Shown: positions 16,717 through 25,228, counted from the stretch's first letter. The stretch: DNA of 64,000 bases from Cohnella rhizoplanae (GCF_948329515.1 NZ_CAOJCN010000018.1:1-64000), one strand, 5' to 3'. Numbers and translations are program-made. The notes: a model not told the origin generated them from the letters alone.

Positions 16717-18081
16717 ATGAACAGCGTAGACAACAATCTGCTCTCCGCCATCGAGACGAACTGGTACAGCTTCGTCGTCGCGATTTTCGTATTCTTCATT
16801 CTGTACTTCATGGCCAGAAAGCGCGTCGGCTTCGGTCTCCGCGTCATCACGGGCCTGGTGCTGGGCCTGCTCGCGGGCATCCTCCTGCAGAATCTGGACC
16901 TCGACACCAAGGCGATCACCACGTTCGGCAGCATCTACGTCAGCTTGATCAAGATGCTCGTCATCCCGCTCGTGTTCGTCCTGGTGCTCAACAGCATCGC
17001 GTCGCTCACGAGTCTCGAGTATTTGCGCAAGATCGGCTTCAAGACGTTCGCCTGGTTCCTCGGCACGACCGGCGTAGCCTCCATCATCGGCCTGCTGATC
17101 GCGCTGCTGTTCAACCCGGGCAAGGGGATCCAGCAGGCGGTGCCGGAAGGCTTCGAGGCGCGCGAGATTCCGACGTTCTCGCAGGTTATCCTGGATCTCG
17201 TCCCGTCCAATCCGGTGCTTGAAGCGGCCAACGGCAAAGTCGTGCCCGTGCTCATCTTCGCGCTGTTCATCGCGGTCGCCATCATCAAGGTCGGCTCGCG
17301 GAACGCGGAGGCCGTCCGTCCGGTGCGCGAGCTGATCGCTTCGCTGACGCAGGTGCTGCACCAGGTCGTCAAGTTCATCATCCGGCTGACGCCCTACGGC
17401 GTATTCGCGCTCATCGCGGGCATCACGGCCAAGTACGGCTGGGAAACGCTGCAGGAGCTCGGAAGCGTCATCGTCACTTCCTACGCGGCGCTGATCATTC
17501 ATTTCGTGCTCGTATTCGGCGGTCTCGTGCTGCTCGTGGCGAGGGTGAATCCGCTTCGTTTCTTCCGCAAGATCTATCCGACGATAGCCGTCGCCTTCAC
17601 CACGCGCAGCAGCTTCGCCGTGCTGCCCGTGAACCTGGAGGTCATCACCAAGCGCCTCCACGTGTCGGAGAGAATCGCGAGCTTCGTGGCGCCGCTCGGC
17701 GCATCGGTTAACTTTAACGGCTGCGGCGGCATCTGGCCCGCGATCGTGGCCGTATTTACGGCGCAGGTGTACGGCATCGACCTGACGGGGACGGACTACG
17801 TCGTGCTCGTACTGGTCAGCATCATCTCCTCGATCGGCGTGGCAGGCGTGCCGGGACCGGCTGTCATCTCCACCACGGTCGTGCTGACCGCGCTCGGCCT
17901 GCCGCTCGAAGGCATCGGCATCGTCGCCGGCGTCGAGGCGCTGATCGACATGGGCCGCACCGCCGTCAACGCGACCGGCACGACCGTCACCTCGCTGCTC
18001 GTGGCGAACGCCGAAGGGGAATTTGACCGCGAAGCGTTTAACCGCGACGAGGACGAGGATCTGGTGCTGAATCCGGCGTAA
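16717..18081 (+). CDS. Cation:amino acid symporter, probable L-cystine transporter (TcyP-like)
   Basis: Polytopic membrane protein of 454 residues in the dicarboxylate/amino acid:cation symporter (DAACS/SDF) family. Recognisable parts are the re-entrant region with AFTTRSSFAVLPVNLE, the GASVNFNGCGGIWPA stretch, and the C-terminal GVAGVPGPAVIS and EALIDMGRTAVNATGT motifs. The overall pattern is closer to TcyP-type cystine carriers than to glutamate or C4-dicarboxylate carriers (GltP, DctP), which have different substrate-pocket motifs. Cystine import next to thioredoxin-like genes is a coherent context. The specificity call is inference; the family call is secure. Confidence 0.85.
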   Translation: MNSVDNNLLSAIETNWYSFVVAIFVFFILYFMARKRVGFGLRVITGLVLGLLAGILLQNLDLDTKAITTFGSIYVSLIKMLVIPLVFVLVLNSIASLTSLEYLRKIGFKTFAWFLGTTGVASIIGLLIALLFNPGKGIQQAVPEGFEAREIPTFSQVILDLVPSNPVLEAANGKVVPVLIFALFIAVAIIKVGSRNAEAVRPVRELIASLTQVLHQVVKFIIRLTPYGVFALIAGITAKYGWETLQELGSVIVTSYAALIIHFVLVFGGLVLLVARVNPLRFFRKIYPTIAVAFTTRSSFAVLPVNLEVITKRLHVSERIASFVAPLGASVNFNGCGGIWPAIVAVFTAQVYGIDLTGTDYVVLVLVSIISSIGVAGVPGPAVISTTVVLTALGLPLEGIGIVAGVEALIDMGRTAVNATGTTVTSLLVANAEGEFDREAFNRDEDEDLVLNPA

Positions 18082-18092
18082 GGCGGATGATA

Positions 18093-18150
18093 GGGGAGTT
18101 AAGAGGGTTAAGAGGCTTAGGGAGCTAGGGAGTTAGGGAGTTAGGGGAGG
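18093..18150 (+). repeat. Short degenerate GGGAGTTAG-type tandem repeats
   Basis: Purine-rich repeats (GGGAGTTAA, GGGTTAA, TTAGGGAGC, TAGGGAGTTAGGGAGTTAGGGG) follow the symporter stop codon. The remainder of the 305-base gap 18082-18386 has imperfect GC-rich hairpins but no gene I can support. Confidence 0.6.
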
Positions 18151-18386
18151 GTCTTCGCGCGCTGCGCTTGCCGCAGGCGTGAGGGCTCTCTTTGCTTTTG
18201 TTCCGCTTTGTATCGGCGCGAATCAGCGGCCGCCGCCGCCCTTGGAGCGCGCGGTCGCGGACGACGGAACCGCCGAGCGCCGCGCGGCATATAGTGTCGC
18301 ATAGCGGCGCGGCCTTTTCGGAAGAAACTGCTTCTTCCATGATAATGAAGACAGGGCCGCCGAGTTCACGCGAAGGAGGTGGCTCT

Positions 18387-18971
18387 ATGATCGGATTGCT
18401 GCTGTGGATCGCCGGTTGCTACGCGATCGCCGCGGCTTGCGCCTTCCGGCTGCTGCGTCATCGGCGCAAGGATGTCGGCAAGCGGCATTATGTCATCGTG
18501 GCGGGCAATTACGAGGATCAGATCGAGTGGGTGATCCGCTCGCTCCGTTATCAAGGCAGCCTGTCGGGGACGGATATCGGCATCACGGTGCTGCTCGAGC
18601 CGGAGGCGGCGGACGGCACCGCGCAGATCGTGGAGAAGCTCGTGCGCACGGAGTCGGGCGTGAGCCTGATTCGCCAGCTGCCCGAGGCGGACGAGGACGC
18701 TGAGGCGGGTCGCAGGCGCTGGGAAGAGGCCAAGGCGGCGTACGCGGAGGCGTGGAACGGCCCGGATACGGTGTGGATGGAGCTTCCGCGGAGCGGGAGC
18801 GTTGACGAGGCGAGGCGCTTCGGTGACGGTAGCGGAGGCGGAGGCCACGGCGGCACCGGGCGGAGGGCCAGTCAGGATGCGGGCTCTGTTGGTCAAGCGG
18901 GTCCTAGTGCCGGTCGTGGGGACGACGAGGGGCGGGCGGAATTGACATCCGTTACCGATCGATTACAATAG
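18387..18971 (+). CDS. Membrane-anchored protein of unknown function with GT2-like N-terminal half
   Basis: The ATG follows a strong AAGGAGGT site. The 194-residue product has one N-terminal hydrophobic segment (MIGLLLWIAGCYAIAAACAF), then YVIVAGNYEDQIEWVIRSL and VLLEPEAADGTAQIVEKLV. These resemble the first beta-alpha units of a GT2 nucleotide-sugar-binding fold (compare V-P-x-Y-N-E and D-D-G-S-T-D-G-T) but lack catalytic motifs. A Gly/Arg-rich low-complexity tail follows (about 145-194). Longer in-frame openings upstream lack a ribosome-binding site. It occupies the degU-comFA interval that holds yviA in B. subtilis, but I see no resemblance to DegV-type proteins. The comFA promoter lies in its last codons. 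Confidence 0.65.
   Translation: MIGLLLWIAGCYAIAAACAFRLLRHRRKDVGKRHYVIVAGNYEDQIEWVIRSLRYQGSLSGTDIGITVLLEPEAADGTAQIVEKLVRTESGVSLIRQLPEADEDAEAGRRRWEEAKAAYAEAWNGPDTVWMELPRSGSVDEARRFGDGSGGGGHGGTGRRASQDAGSVGQAGPSAGRGDDEGRAELTSVTDRLQ
18942..18969 (+). promoter_or_regulatory. Sigma-A-type promoter for comFA
   Basis: A perfect -35 TTGACA (18942-18947), 16-base spacer, and -10 TACAAT (18964-18969). It overlaps the 3' end of the preceding gene and gives comFA a leader of about 170 bases. Confidence 0.7.
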
Positions 18972-18999
18972 AGGGAATTCGATGGATTGGGACACGAGT

Positions 19000-19048
19000 G
19001 AAGCACACTCGCTTACGGCGCGGCAGGCCGGAGCGATGTGCTTCTTTT
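19000..19048 (+). promoter_or_regulatory. Leader hairpin followed by T-run upstream of comFA
   Basis: GAAGCACACTCGC (from 19000) pairs with GCGATGTGCTTC (to 19044) with one bulged base; TTTT follows. It lies between the comFA promoter and start codon and could act as a weak attenuator. Confidence 0.45.
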
Positions 19049-19144
19049 GCGTTCTGGCGCATATAGCGCGGCGACACGATGTTGCGTGGATATGACCGTG
19101 ATGGGCTTGGTTGCGGGATACAGGTTGTTAAAGGAGATGAGTCA

Positions 19145-21490
19145 GTGAGGGTGACGGTTTATGCGGTGCGGCTGGCGGCAGCAGGCTGGCAGGCCAGGTT
19201 TACAGTGGATTGGGAAACGGACAAGGCTTACTGGCTCGATCGAGAATATCGGGATGGGGTAGCGCAGGCATGGGGGAAAGCGGGCGACGAGAGGGCGGAC
19301 CTCCAGGCTGGAGATGGGGATGGGGATCTAGCTAGAGGGAGGGGGGGATCAGCGAGCGTTAGCAGAGGCGGCGTCGGCGTCGGCGTCCATGAGATGGCGA
19401 GCATGATCGTCAAGCTGAAGCGGCAGCTTCCTTTGGGTGAGGCTGAGGCCGGGTGCGGGGTGATGCGGTCGGGGCTGGAAAGGAAGGGCGATGCGCGGAA
19501 TATGGACGCCGATGCGGTAGAGCGCTTGCTGCTGCGCACGTTCGGCGAGACCGGGGCGTCTCGTTCAATGTCGGGTCTGCCGCATGTAGAAGCTCGCTTG
19601 TCGCTTAGCGGTGACGAGGGATGCGAGCGGTTGGAGCCTGCTGCGGCTGCGGAAGGGCGGCGGCCGAGTGCCGAAGCGCGGCTCCAGGCGATGCGCGTGC
19701 AGGCCATCGTGCCGCTGCTCCAGGGGCGTTCGCTGCTGCAGGCGGAAGCGGCGGCGATGCTTGCCGAGCATGCCCCTGGCCTTGCGCTGGGCGCGGGTCT
19801 GCCGGGCCTGCTGCAGCTGGGCGCGCTGCTGGGAGTGCTGCGGCTCGGCGCGGCGGTCGCCGCCGACGCGGCGCCGCGTGGCCGGCGACTGCGCTGCCGG
19901 CGATGCGGCAGCGGCGAGGCCGCGATGAGGCGCACGGCGTGCGCCTCCTGCGGGAGCGGCGCCTGCGCCGTCTGCGAGGCGTGCCTCGCGCTCGGCCGCA
20001 GCCGCGCATGCGGGCTGCTCGTGCGGGGGCCGGCACCGGCGGCATCGCCGCTGCGGCCGTCCGCGGTTGTCCTCACGCGGGCGCCTGCGACAGGTGGCAT
20101 GCCGCGAGGGGCCCTCACGCGGCCGACTGCCGCAGGCAGCCTGCCACCCGCGGCGCCCGCCCGGCCGTCCGCAGCGGACATCTGCGCGCGCTGGGGCCTC
20201 AGCCCCGCGCAGCGGGCCGCATCGGAGCAGGCGGTGCGCTTCCTGCTGGCGGAGCACGAGCCGGGCATGGCCGACGCACCCGGCCGGGCAGCACTTCGCC
20301 TGACCGCCGTAACTGCCTGGCGCCCCTTTTTCCGCTTCATGAGCTTGTTCCATCGCCGTTCCGCGGACCCCTCATTCCCAGAGCCGCCGACGCTCGGAGA
20401 CCCCTTGGCCGTACAACCCCGATCCTTTCTGCTATGGGCCGTTACCGGCGCCGGCAAGACCGAGATGATCTTCCCGCTTCTGGACGCGGTGCTGAGCGCT
20501 AGCGGACGGGCCTTGCTGGCGACGCCGCGCCGGGACGTGGTCCTCGAGCTGGCGCCGCGGCTGGCCAAGGCGTTCCCGGGCCGCGGCATCGCCGTGCTCT
20601 ACGGCGGCAGCGGGGAGCGCTGGCAGCAGGCCGACCTCACGCTGGCCACTACGCATCAGCTGATGCGATTCGGCCAGGCGTTCGATCTCGTGCTGATCGA
20701 CGAGCTCGACGCCTTTCCGTACCACGGCGACCCTATGCTTCATCACGCGGCTGCGGCAGCCCGGAAGCCGGACGGCGCGACCGTGCTGCTGAGCGCGACA
20801 CCGCCTCCGGCGCTGCGCCGGGCGGTCCGCTTCGGACGCCTGCCCTGCGCCAAGGTGCCGGTTCGCTACCACCGGCATCCGCTGCCCGTGCCGCGGGTCA
20901 TGATCATGCCTCCGCTGCATCGCTGGACCAATGGAGGCGTTGCCTCCGCGCGCGCCCACAAGCAAAGACCTGGCATTCGGCAGCGCCTGGCCGACAGGCA
21001 GGCTGCCGCTTTATACGCATGCATCGCTTCGTCGCTGGCGAGGGGCGCCCAAGTATTTGTCTTTGTCCCGTATATCAAACAGATCGATACGCTGGTCGCG
21101 CTGTTCCGCAGCCAAGCCCATGCCTGGGGCGTATCGCCGATGTCCATCGACGGCACCTCGTCCCAGGACGAAGGGCGCAGGGACAAAGTCACGGCCTTCA
21201 GAGAGCGCGGACTCCGTCTCCTGCTGACGACGACCATTCTCGAACGCGGCGTCACCGTGCCCCGCAGCGACGTCTATATTCTGGACGCGCACGCCAAGCT
21301 ATTCGACGAGGCCGCGCTCGTCCAGATGGCGGGCCGCGCCGGGCGCTCCGCGGACGACCCGGCCGGCCGGGTGTTCTTCTGCGCCGCGCATCGGACCCGG
21401 TCCCTGACCGGCGCGATCCGGCAGGTGACCGCGATGAATCGACTGGCTCGCCGGGGCGGCTATCTGCTGGAGCGGGGTGCTGGGAGATGA
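19145..21490 (+). CDS. comFA: Competence protein ComFA, DNA translocation ATPase
   Basis: DEAD-box-like helicase needed for moving single-stranded DNA across the membrane during transformation. The GTG start at 19145 lies 8 bases after AAAGGAG and gives 781 residues, far longer than B. subtilis ComFA (about 460). The extra length is an Ala/Arg/Gly-rich N-terminal region. A Cys-rich zinc finger follows (about 247-285; CRRCGSG, CASCGSG, CAVCEAC), then a further linker. The helicase core has Walker A AVTGAGKTE (about 432), IDELDAF (about 518), LLSATPPP and, in the second lobe, TTTILERGVTVP and QMAGRAGR. It overlaps comFC by 4 bases. The product is complete, with no frameshift. Confidence 0.93.
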   Translation: MRVTVYAVRLAAAGWQARFTVDWETDKAYWLDREYRDGVAQAWGKAGDERADLQAGDGDGDLARGRGGSASVSRGGVGVGVHEMASMIVKLKRQLPLGEAEAGCGVMRSGLERKGDARNMDADAVERLLLRTFGETGASRSMSGLPHVEARLSLSGDEGCERLEPAAAAEGRRPSAEARLQAMRVQAIVPLLQGRSLLQAEAAAMLAEHAPGLALGAGLPGLLQLGALLGVLRLGAAVAADAAPRGRRLRCRRCGSGEAAMRRTACASCGSGACAVCEACLALGRSRACGLLVRGPAPAASPLRPSAVVLTRAPATGGMPRGALTRPTAAGSLPPAAPARPSAADICARWGLSPAQRAASEQAVRFLLAEHEPGMADAPGRAALRLTAVTAWRPFFRFMSLFHRRSADPSFPEPPTLGDPLAVQPRSFLLWAVTGAGKTEMIFPLLDAVLSASGRALLATPRRDVVLELAPRLAKAFPGRGIAVLYGGSGERWQQADLTLATTHQLMRFGQAFDLVLIDELDAFPYHGDPMLHHAAAAARKPDGATVLLSATPPPALRRAVRFGRLPCAKVPVRYHRHPLPVPRVMIMPPLHRWTNGGVASARAHKQRPGIRQRLADRQAAALYACIASSLARGAQVFVFVPYIKQIDTLVALFRSQAHAWGVSPMSIDGTSSQDEGRRDKVTAFRERGLRLLLTTTILERGVTVPRSDVYILDAHAKLFDEAALVQMAGRAGRSADDPAGRVFFCAAHRTRSLTGAIRQVTAMNRLARRGGYLLERGAGR

Positions 21491-22266
21491 TTTCTGCTTT
21501 TATAGAGCGCATCTATCGGCTTTTTCAGCCCGATCTAGAACGCTGTCTGCGCTGCGGCAGAGAGGGGCGCGGCACCGCATCCGCCGTCTCTATCATGCCT
21601 CTTCGCCACCCCGAAGCGCGGGCCGCGATAGACTTGCTGTGCGCTGCCTGCAGAGCCCGGATACCTTGGATCCTGGCGATCTCGTGCCCGGTCTGTGGAA
21701 GGCCCGAGCGATGCGGCGATTGTCCGCGTCGCGAACGGCGGTATTTTGCGTCGAACCGATCGTCCGTCCGTTACGAAGGCGAGATGAAGGAACTGCTCGC
21801 ATCCTTTAAATATCAAGGCGCGGAGCGGCTCGCGCCCGTGGTCGCCGCCATGCTGGCATCGGCTCTGGAGAGATTCCATACGGCACGCGGCCTGCGATTC
21901 GACCTCGTCACGGCCGTTCCGCTCTCGGACGCGCGTTTGGCGGAGCGAGGCTTCAACCAAGCGGAGCGGGTGGCCGCGATAGTGGCCGCTTGGCACGGGA
22001 TACCTTATGCGAATTTACTCGTTCGTACGCGCGATTCCGAGAAGCAGAGCCGCAAAGGCCGCGGCGCCCGCATCAGGGACATGCAGGGACTGTTTCGCGC
22101 GGCGGACATTCCGGATCCCTTAAGATCCATTCAGACCGGGAAGATACGAATTCTCCTCATCGACGACATCTATACGACGGGCAGCACGATGAACGAGTGC
22201 GCGCACGCGCTGCTGCAGGCTTATTCCTCGGCCGAGATCCATGGACTCGCGTGGGCGAGGGCATGA
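21487..22266 (+). CDS. comFC: Competence protein ComFC, phosphoribosyltransferase family
   Basis: ComF/GntX-type protein of 259 residues. An N-terminal zinc-finger-like region has CLRCG, CAACRARIP, CPVCGRPERCGDC. The phosphoribosyltransferase-like domain has the loop ILLIDDIYTTGSTMNECA near the C-terminus. ComFC works with ComFA in DNA uptake. The ATG at 21487 overlaps the ComFA stop as ATGA. No comFB gene intervenes, unlike B. subtilis. Upstream in-frame sequence belongs to comFA. Confidence 0.95.
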   Translation: MISAFIERIYRLFQPDLERCLRCGREGRGTASAVSIMPLRHPEARAAIDLLCAACRARIPWILAISCPVCGRPERCGDCPRRERRYFASNRSSVRYEGEMKELLASFKYQGAERLAPVVAAMLASALERFHTARGLRFDLVTAVPLSDARLAERGFNQAERVAAIVAAWHGIPYANLLVRTRDSEKQSRKGRGARIRDMQGLFRAADIPDPLRSIQTGKIRILLIDDIYTTGSTMNECAHALLQAYSSAEIHGLAWARA

Positions 22267-22276
22267 CCGCAGACGG

Positions 22277-22305
22277 TTACAACTCTTTCCTATTCGTGCT
22301 AGAAT
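22277..22305 (+). promoter_or_regulatory. Sigma-A-type promoter for yvyF
   Basis: TTACAA (22277-22282), 17-base spacer, TAGAAT (22300-22305), just after comFC and 36 bases before the GTG start of yvyF. Confidence 0.6.
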
Positions 22306-22341
22306 AACAATATCTACAAGTAGGATCGGGAGGGCTCTCAA

Positions 22342-22734
22342 GTGGCTTTAGCCAACTGTCCGCGCTGCGGCAAGCTGTTCAACCGTCAATTCCGCACCAT
22401 CTGCGACGAGTGCCATGCAGGGATCGAGCAGGATTACGAGACTTGCTTCAAGTTTCTTAAGGACCATAAAGGCGTGACGATAAACGAGTTGTCCGAAGCG
22501 ACGGGCGTTACGGTGCAGCAGATCACCAAGTTCATCCAGGAGGGCCGGATCTCCAAGGCGGTGGCGCCGAATCTGACCTATCCCTGCGAGATGTGCGGCG
22601 CGGCGATCCGCGACGGCAAGGTCTGCTTTAATTGCCAGAACAAGCTGAAGAGAGGGATCGCAGGTTCCCAGATCGGCCGGTCCGAGTCCGATACCCGCAA
22701 CGGATTCAGGATACTCGACAGAGATGATCGGTAA
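22342..22734 (+). CDS. yvyF: Flagellar operon protein YvyF family
   Basis: Small protein (130 residues) with zinc-binding cysteine pairs at both ends: CPRCGKLF, CDECH, CEMCGAAI and CFNCQNK. Between them is a helix-turn-helix-like segment (TINELSEATGVTVQQITKFIQEG). It matches the uncharacterised YvyF family found between comF and flgM in Bacilli. The GTG start follows GGGAGGG. It may be a DNA-binding regulator of late flagellar genes; the sequence does not show more. A strong terminator separates it from flgM. Confidence 0.88.
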   Translation: MALANCPRCGKLFNRQFRTICDECHAGIEQDYETCFKFLKDHKGVTINELSEATGVTVQQITKFIQEGRISKAVAPNLTYPCEMCGAAIRDGKVCFNCQNKLKRGIAGSQIGRSESDTRNGFRILDRDDR

Positions 22735-22743
22735 AATGAACTA

Positions 22744-22771
22744 TTCATATTTTTCGCCGGACGGCCGATAA
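22744..22771 (+). promoter_or_regulatory. Sigma-D (SigD/FliA)-type promoter upstream of flgM
   Basis: TTCA (22744-22747), 16-base spacer, GCCGATAA (22764-22771). The -10 matches the sigma-D consensus GCCGATAT at seven of eight positions; the -35 is a weak match to TAAA. The -10 overlaps the left arm of the terminator stem. The 11-mer GCCGATAATAG recurs at 29465. Confidence 0.6.
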
Positions 22772-22802
22772 TAGAGTTAAATCTATTTTCGGTCGTTTTT
22801 TT
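22761..22802 (+). terminator. Intrinsic terminator between yvyF and flgM
   Basis: ACGGCCGA/TCGGTCGT outer stem with AATAGA/TCTATT inner stem, followed by a run of seven T. It should stop sigma-A read-through into flgM, although the flgM promoter -10 sits inside it. Confidence 0.85.
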
Positions 22803-22823
22803 GTGGCGGAAGGGGTGCTTAAT

Positions 22824-23090
22824 TTGAAAATCAACGAGACTCAGCGCATAGCGAATATAAGAAACGTATACGGCAGTGCAGGCGATAACGCCGTCAACAA
22901 CAAGACTGCAGCGAAGAAAAAGGATAACGTATCCATCTCGCCGGAGGCGCTTGAATTGCTCCAATCGCAGCAATTGAACGATGCCGACAAGACCAAGAAG
23001 ATCGAGGAACTCAAGAGCGCCGTGTCTTCCGGCACCTACCATGTCGACGCCGGCAAGATCGCCGACAAGCTGCTGCCCTTTATCCTCTAA
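22824..23090 (+). CDS. flgM: Anti-sigma-D factor FlgM
   Basis: Holds sigma-D inactive until the hook-basal body is complete. 88 residues, starting MKINETQRIANI as in other Bacillota FlgM. A central KKKDNVSISPEALELLQSQ segment and the C-terminal helices (KIEELKSAVSSGTYHVDAGK) bind sigma-28. The TTG at 22824 is preferred over an in-frame GTG at 22803 because a GGAAGGGG site lies just upstream and the N-terminus then matches the family. Confidence 0.93.
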   Translation: MKINETQRIANIRNVYGSAGDNAVNNKTAAKKKDNVSISPEALELLQSQQLNDADKTKKIEELKSAVSSGTYHVDAGKIADKLLPFIL

Positions 23091-23114
23091 GACCGACATA
23101 TGGGAGTGAGCGCA

Positions 23115-23618
23115 TTGGAATCTGCCTTCGAGGCGATATTGGAGCCGCTGCACGGACTGGCCGATATCTACGGCCAGCTGATCGGCCTGAGCCGGGACAA
23201 GCGCGAGGCGGTGCTGGAGAACCGGGTCGACGTCGTCGCCGCCGTCACCAACAAGGAAGCCAGGCTGCTGCCGCAGGTGGCGGACTTGGAGGCCAAGCGC
23301 GCCGCGGCCGTGCAGAGCTACCTCGCGGGGCTCGGACTCGGAGGCGCGCGGAATATCCGCATGGAGCAGCTGATCCGGCTCATTCCCAGCGCGGAGGCCA
23401 AGCGTGCGCTCGAGTCCGTGACGGACCGGCTCTCGCAGGCGACGGACGAGCTCCGTCGGCTTAACGATTTTAACCAGCAGATGATGCGTACGCATCTGGA
23501 ATATATCCACTATTCGATCGATGTCATTGCGGGCCCGAGCGAGGACGAGGCGACGTATCACCGTTCCCTGCAGGAGCAAGGGTTCTCGAGACCCAGCCAA
23601 TTCGACACGCGCGCATAA
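23115..23618 (+). CDS. flgN: Flagellar export chaperone FlgN family
   Basis: About 167 residues, almost entirely helical, with the pattern of FlgN chaperones (B. subtilis YvyG) that escort hook-associated proteins FlgK and FlgL. It lies directly before flgK-flgL, as in Bacillus. The TTG at 23115 follows GGGAGTG at good spacing; an ATG at 23100 is in frame but has no ribosome-binding site. Confidence 0.87.
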   Translation: MESAFEAILEPLHGLADIYGQLIGLSRDKREAVLENRVDVVAAVTNKEARLLPQVADLEAKRAAAVQSYLAGLGLGGARNIRMEQLIRLIPSAEAKRALESVTDRLSQATDELRRLNDFNQQMMRTHLEYIHYSIDVIAGPSEDEATYHRSLQEQGFSRPSQFDTRA

Positions 23619-23637
23619 GAAAGAGGTGAATTGACGA

Positions 23638-25209
23638 ATGAGATCCACGTTCCACGGCCTGGAGACCGCGCGGCGCTCGCTGTTCACGCAGACGGCTGCG
23701 CTGTATACCACAGGCCACAACATCGCCAATGCCAATACGACCGGCTACTCCCGCCAGATCGTGAACATGACCGCCGCGCAGTCCATGGAGGCCTACGGGC
23801 TGATCCGGTCCACCGTGCCCGGACAGATGGGCTCCGGCGTCGAGTTTACGTCCATCACGCGGGTTCGCGAGAAGTTCCTAGACGACCAGTACCGCAACGA
23901 GAACAAGTCGTTCGGAGACTATTCCATCCGTCAGGATACGCTGGAGAAGCTGGAGACGATCGTCAACGAGCCCAGCGAGAGCGGCGTCCGCACGGTCATC
24001 GCCAACTTCTTCAACGCCTGGTCCGAGCTCAGCAAGTCGCCGGAGAACGCGGACGGACGCAAGATCGTGCGCGAGCAGGCGCTGGCGCTTACGGATGCGC
24101 TTAACCACACGGCCAAGCAGCTCAGCGACCTGAAGAACGACCTGACCGAGAACGTGGAGATCCGCGCCGGCGAGATCAACTCGAGACTGCAGGGGATCGC
24201 CCAGCTTAACCGCAGCATCGCGAAGATCGAAGGACTTGGAGACAGCGCCAACGACCTGCGCGACCAGCGCGACCAGCTGGCTGACGAGCTGTCCAAGATG
24301 GTCAACATCACCGTTACCGAGCAAGCGGACGGCTACAAGATCGATATGGGCGGGACCGAGCTCGTGGCCGGATTCAACGAGCCGGAGCCGGTTACGGGAG
24401 CGACGCTGACGGATGCCGTGGCGTCCGGCGACCTGAGCAGCGGCGAAGTCTACGGCATGATCCTGTCCCGGGATACGTACGTGCAAGGCTACATCAACGA
24501 CCTGGACCGGCTGGCCAATACGCTCGCCAACGGCGATATCGAGGTCACGCTGCCCAAGGGCTCCGTCATTCCCGAGGGAACGACGCTGACGGGCACGGAC
24601 GGATCGACCACGCTCTATTCGGGCTCCGTGGCCGGCCGTACGCTGGCGGACGACACCAAGGTCGTGCTTAAGGGCCTCAACGCGCTGCACCAACTCGGGT
24701 ACAATACGTCGTCAACGCCGACCGGCCTGCCTTTTTTCACCAATGCGGACGGCAGCACCGCGACGATCACCGCGGGCTCGATCACGCTGAACAAGCAGAT
24801 CGCGGACAATCCGACCAAGATCTCCGCCTCCATGCGGGTGAACGACGACGGCACGCTGATCGAGGGCAACAACTCGCTCTCCGTCCTGTTCTCCCAGGCG
24901 AGAGACATGCGATTTAACTTCGGCTCCGCGGGGGATCCGAATCTCAATACGGTCGATGCCTACTTCCGCTCGATCGCCGGCCAGCTCGGCGTGCAATCGG
25001 AGGAGGCCATCCGCCAGATGAACAACTCCAAGGGTCTCGTCGACCAGATCGACGGCCGCAGGCAGTCCGTCAGCGGCGTGTCGCTGGACGAAGAGATGTC
25101 GAATATGATCAAGTTCCAGCACGCTTACAATGCGGCTGCTCGGAATATGACGATGATCGACGAGATGCTCGACAAGGTGATTAACGGCATGGGCGTCGTC
25201 GGCAGATAA
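23638..25209 (+). CDS. flgK: Flagellar hook-associated protein 1, FlgK
   Basis: Structural junction protein between hook and filament, exported through the flagellar type III system. 523 residues with the conserved N-terminus (STFHGLETARRSLFTQTAAL; HNIANANTTGYSRQ), coiled-coil D1 segments with LRDQRDQLADELSKMVN, and the C-terminal assembly helix (SLDEEMSNMIKFQHAYNAAARNM). Start preceded by AGAGGTGA. In operon with flgL, 19 bases downstream. Confidence 0.97.
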   Translation: MRSTFHGLETARRSLFTQTAALYTTGHNIANANTTGYSRQIVNMTAAQSMEAYGLIRSTVPGQMGSGVEFTSITRVREKFLDDQYRNENKSFGDYSIRQDTLEKLETIVNEPSESGVRTVIANFFNAWSELSKSPENADGRKIVREQALALTDALNHTAKQLSDLKNDLTENVEIRAGEINSRLQGIAQLNRSIAKIEGLGDSANDLRDQRDQLADELSKMVNITVTEQADGYKIDMGGTELVAGFNEPEPVTGATLTDAVASGDLSSGEVYGMILSRDTYVQGYINDLDRLANTLANGDIEVTLPKGSVIPEGTTLTGTDGSTTLYSGSVAGRTLADDTKVVLKGLNALHQLGYNTSSTPTGLPFFTNADGSTATITAGSITLNKQIADNPTKISASMRVNDDGTLIEGNNSLSVLFSQARDMRFNFGSAGDPNLNTVDAYFRSIAGQLGVQSEEAIRQMNNSKGLVDQIDGRRQSVSGVSLDEEMSNMIKFQHAYNAAARNMTMIDEMLDKVINGMGVVGR

Positions 25210-25228
25210 CGGGATGAGGTGATTCGCA

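Noticed and set aside
16102..18081. Cytochrome c biogenesis operon
   Set aside because: Only the ResA-like protein fits; no resB, resC or ccdA and no c-type haem motif nearby.
21019..21486. Extended N-terminus for ComFC
   Set aside because: This stretch is an out-of-frame reading of the comFA helicase domain; ComFC similarity begins at the ATG at 21487.
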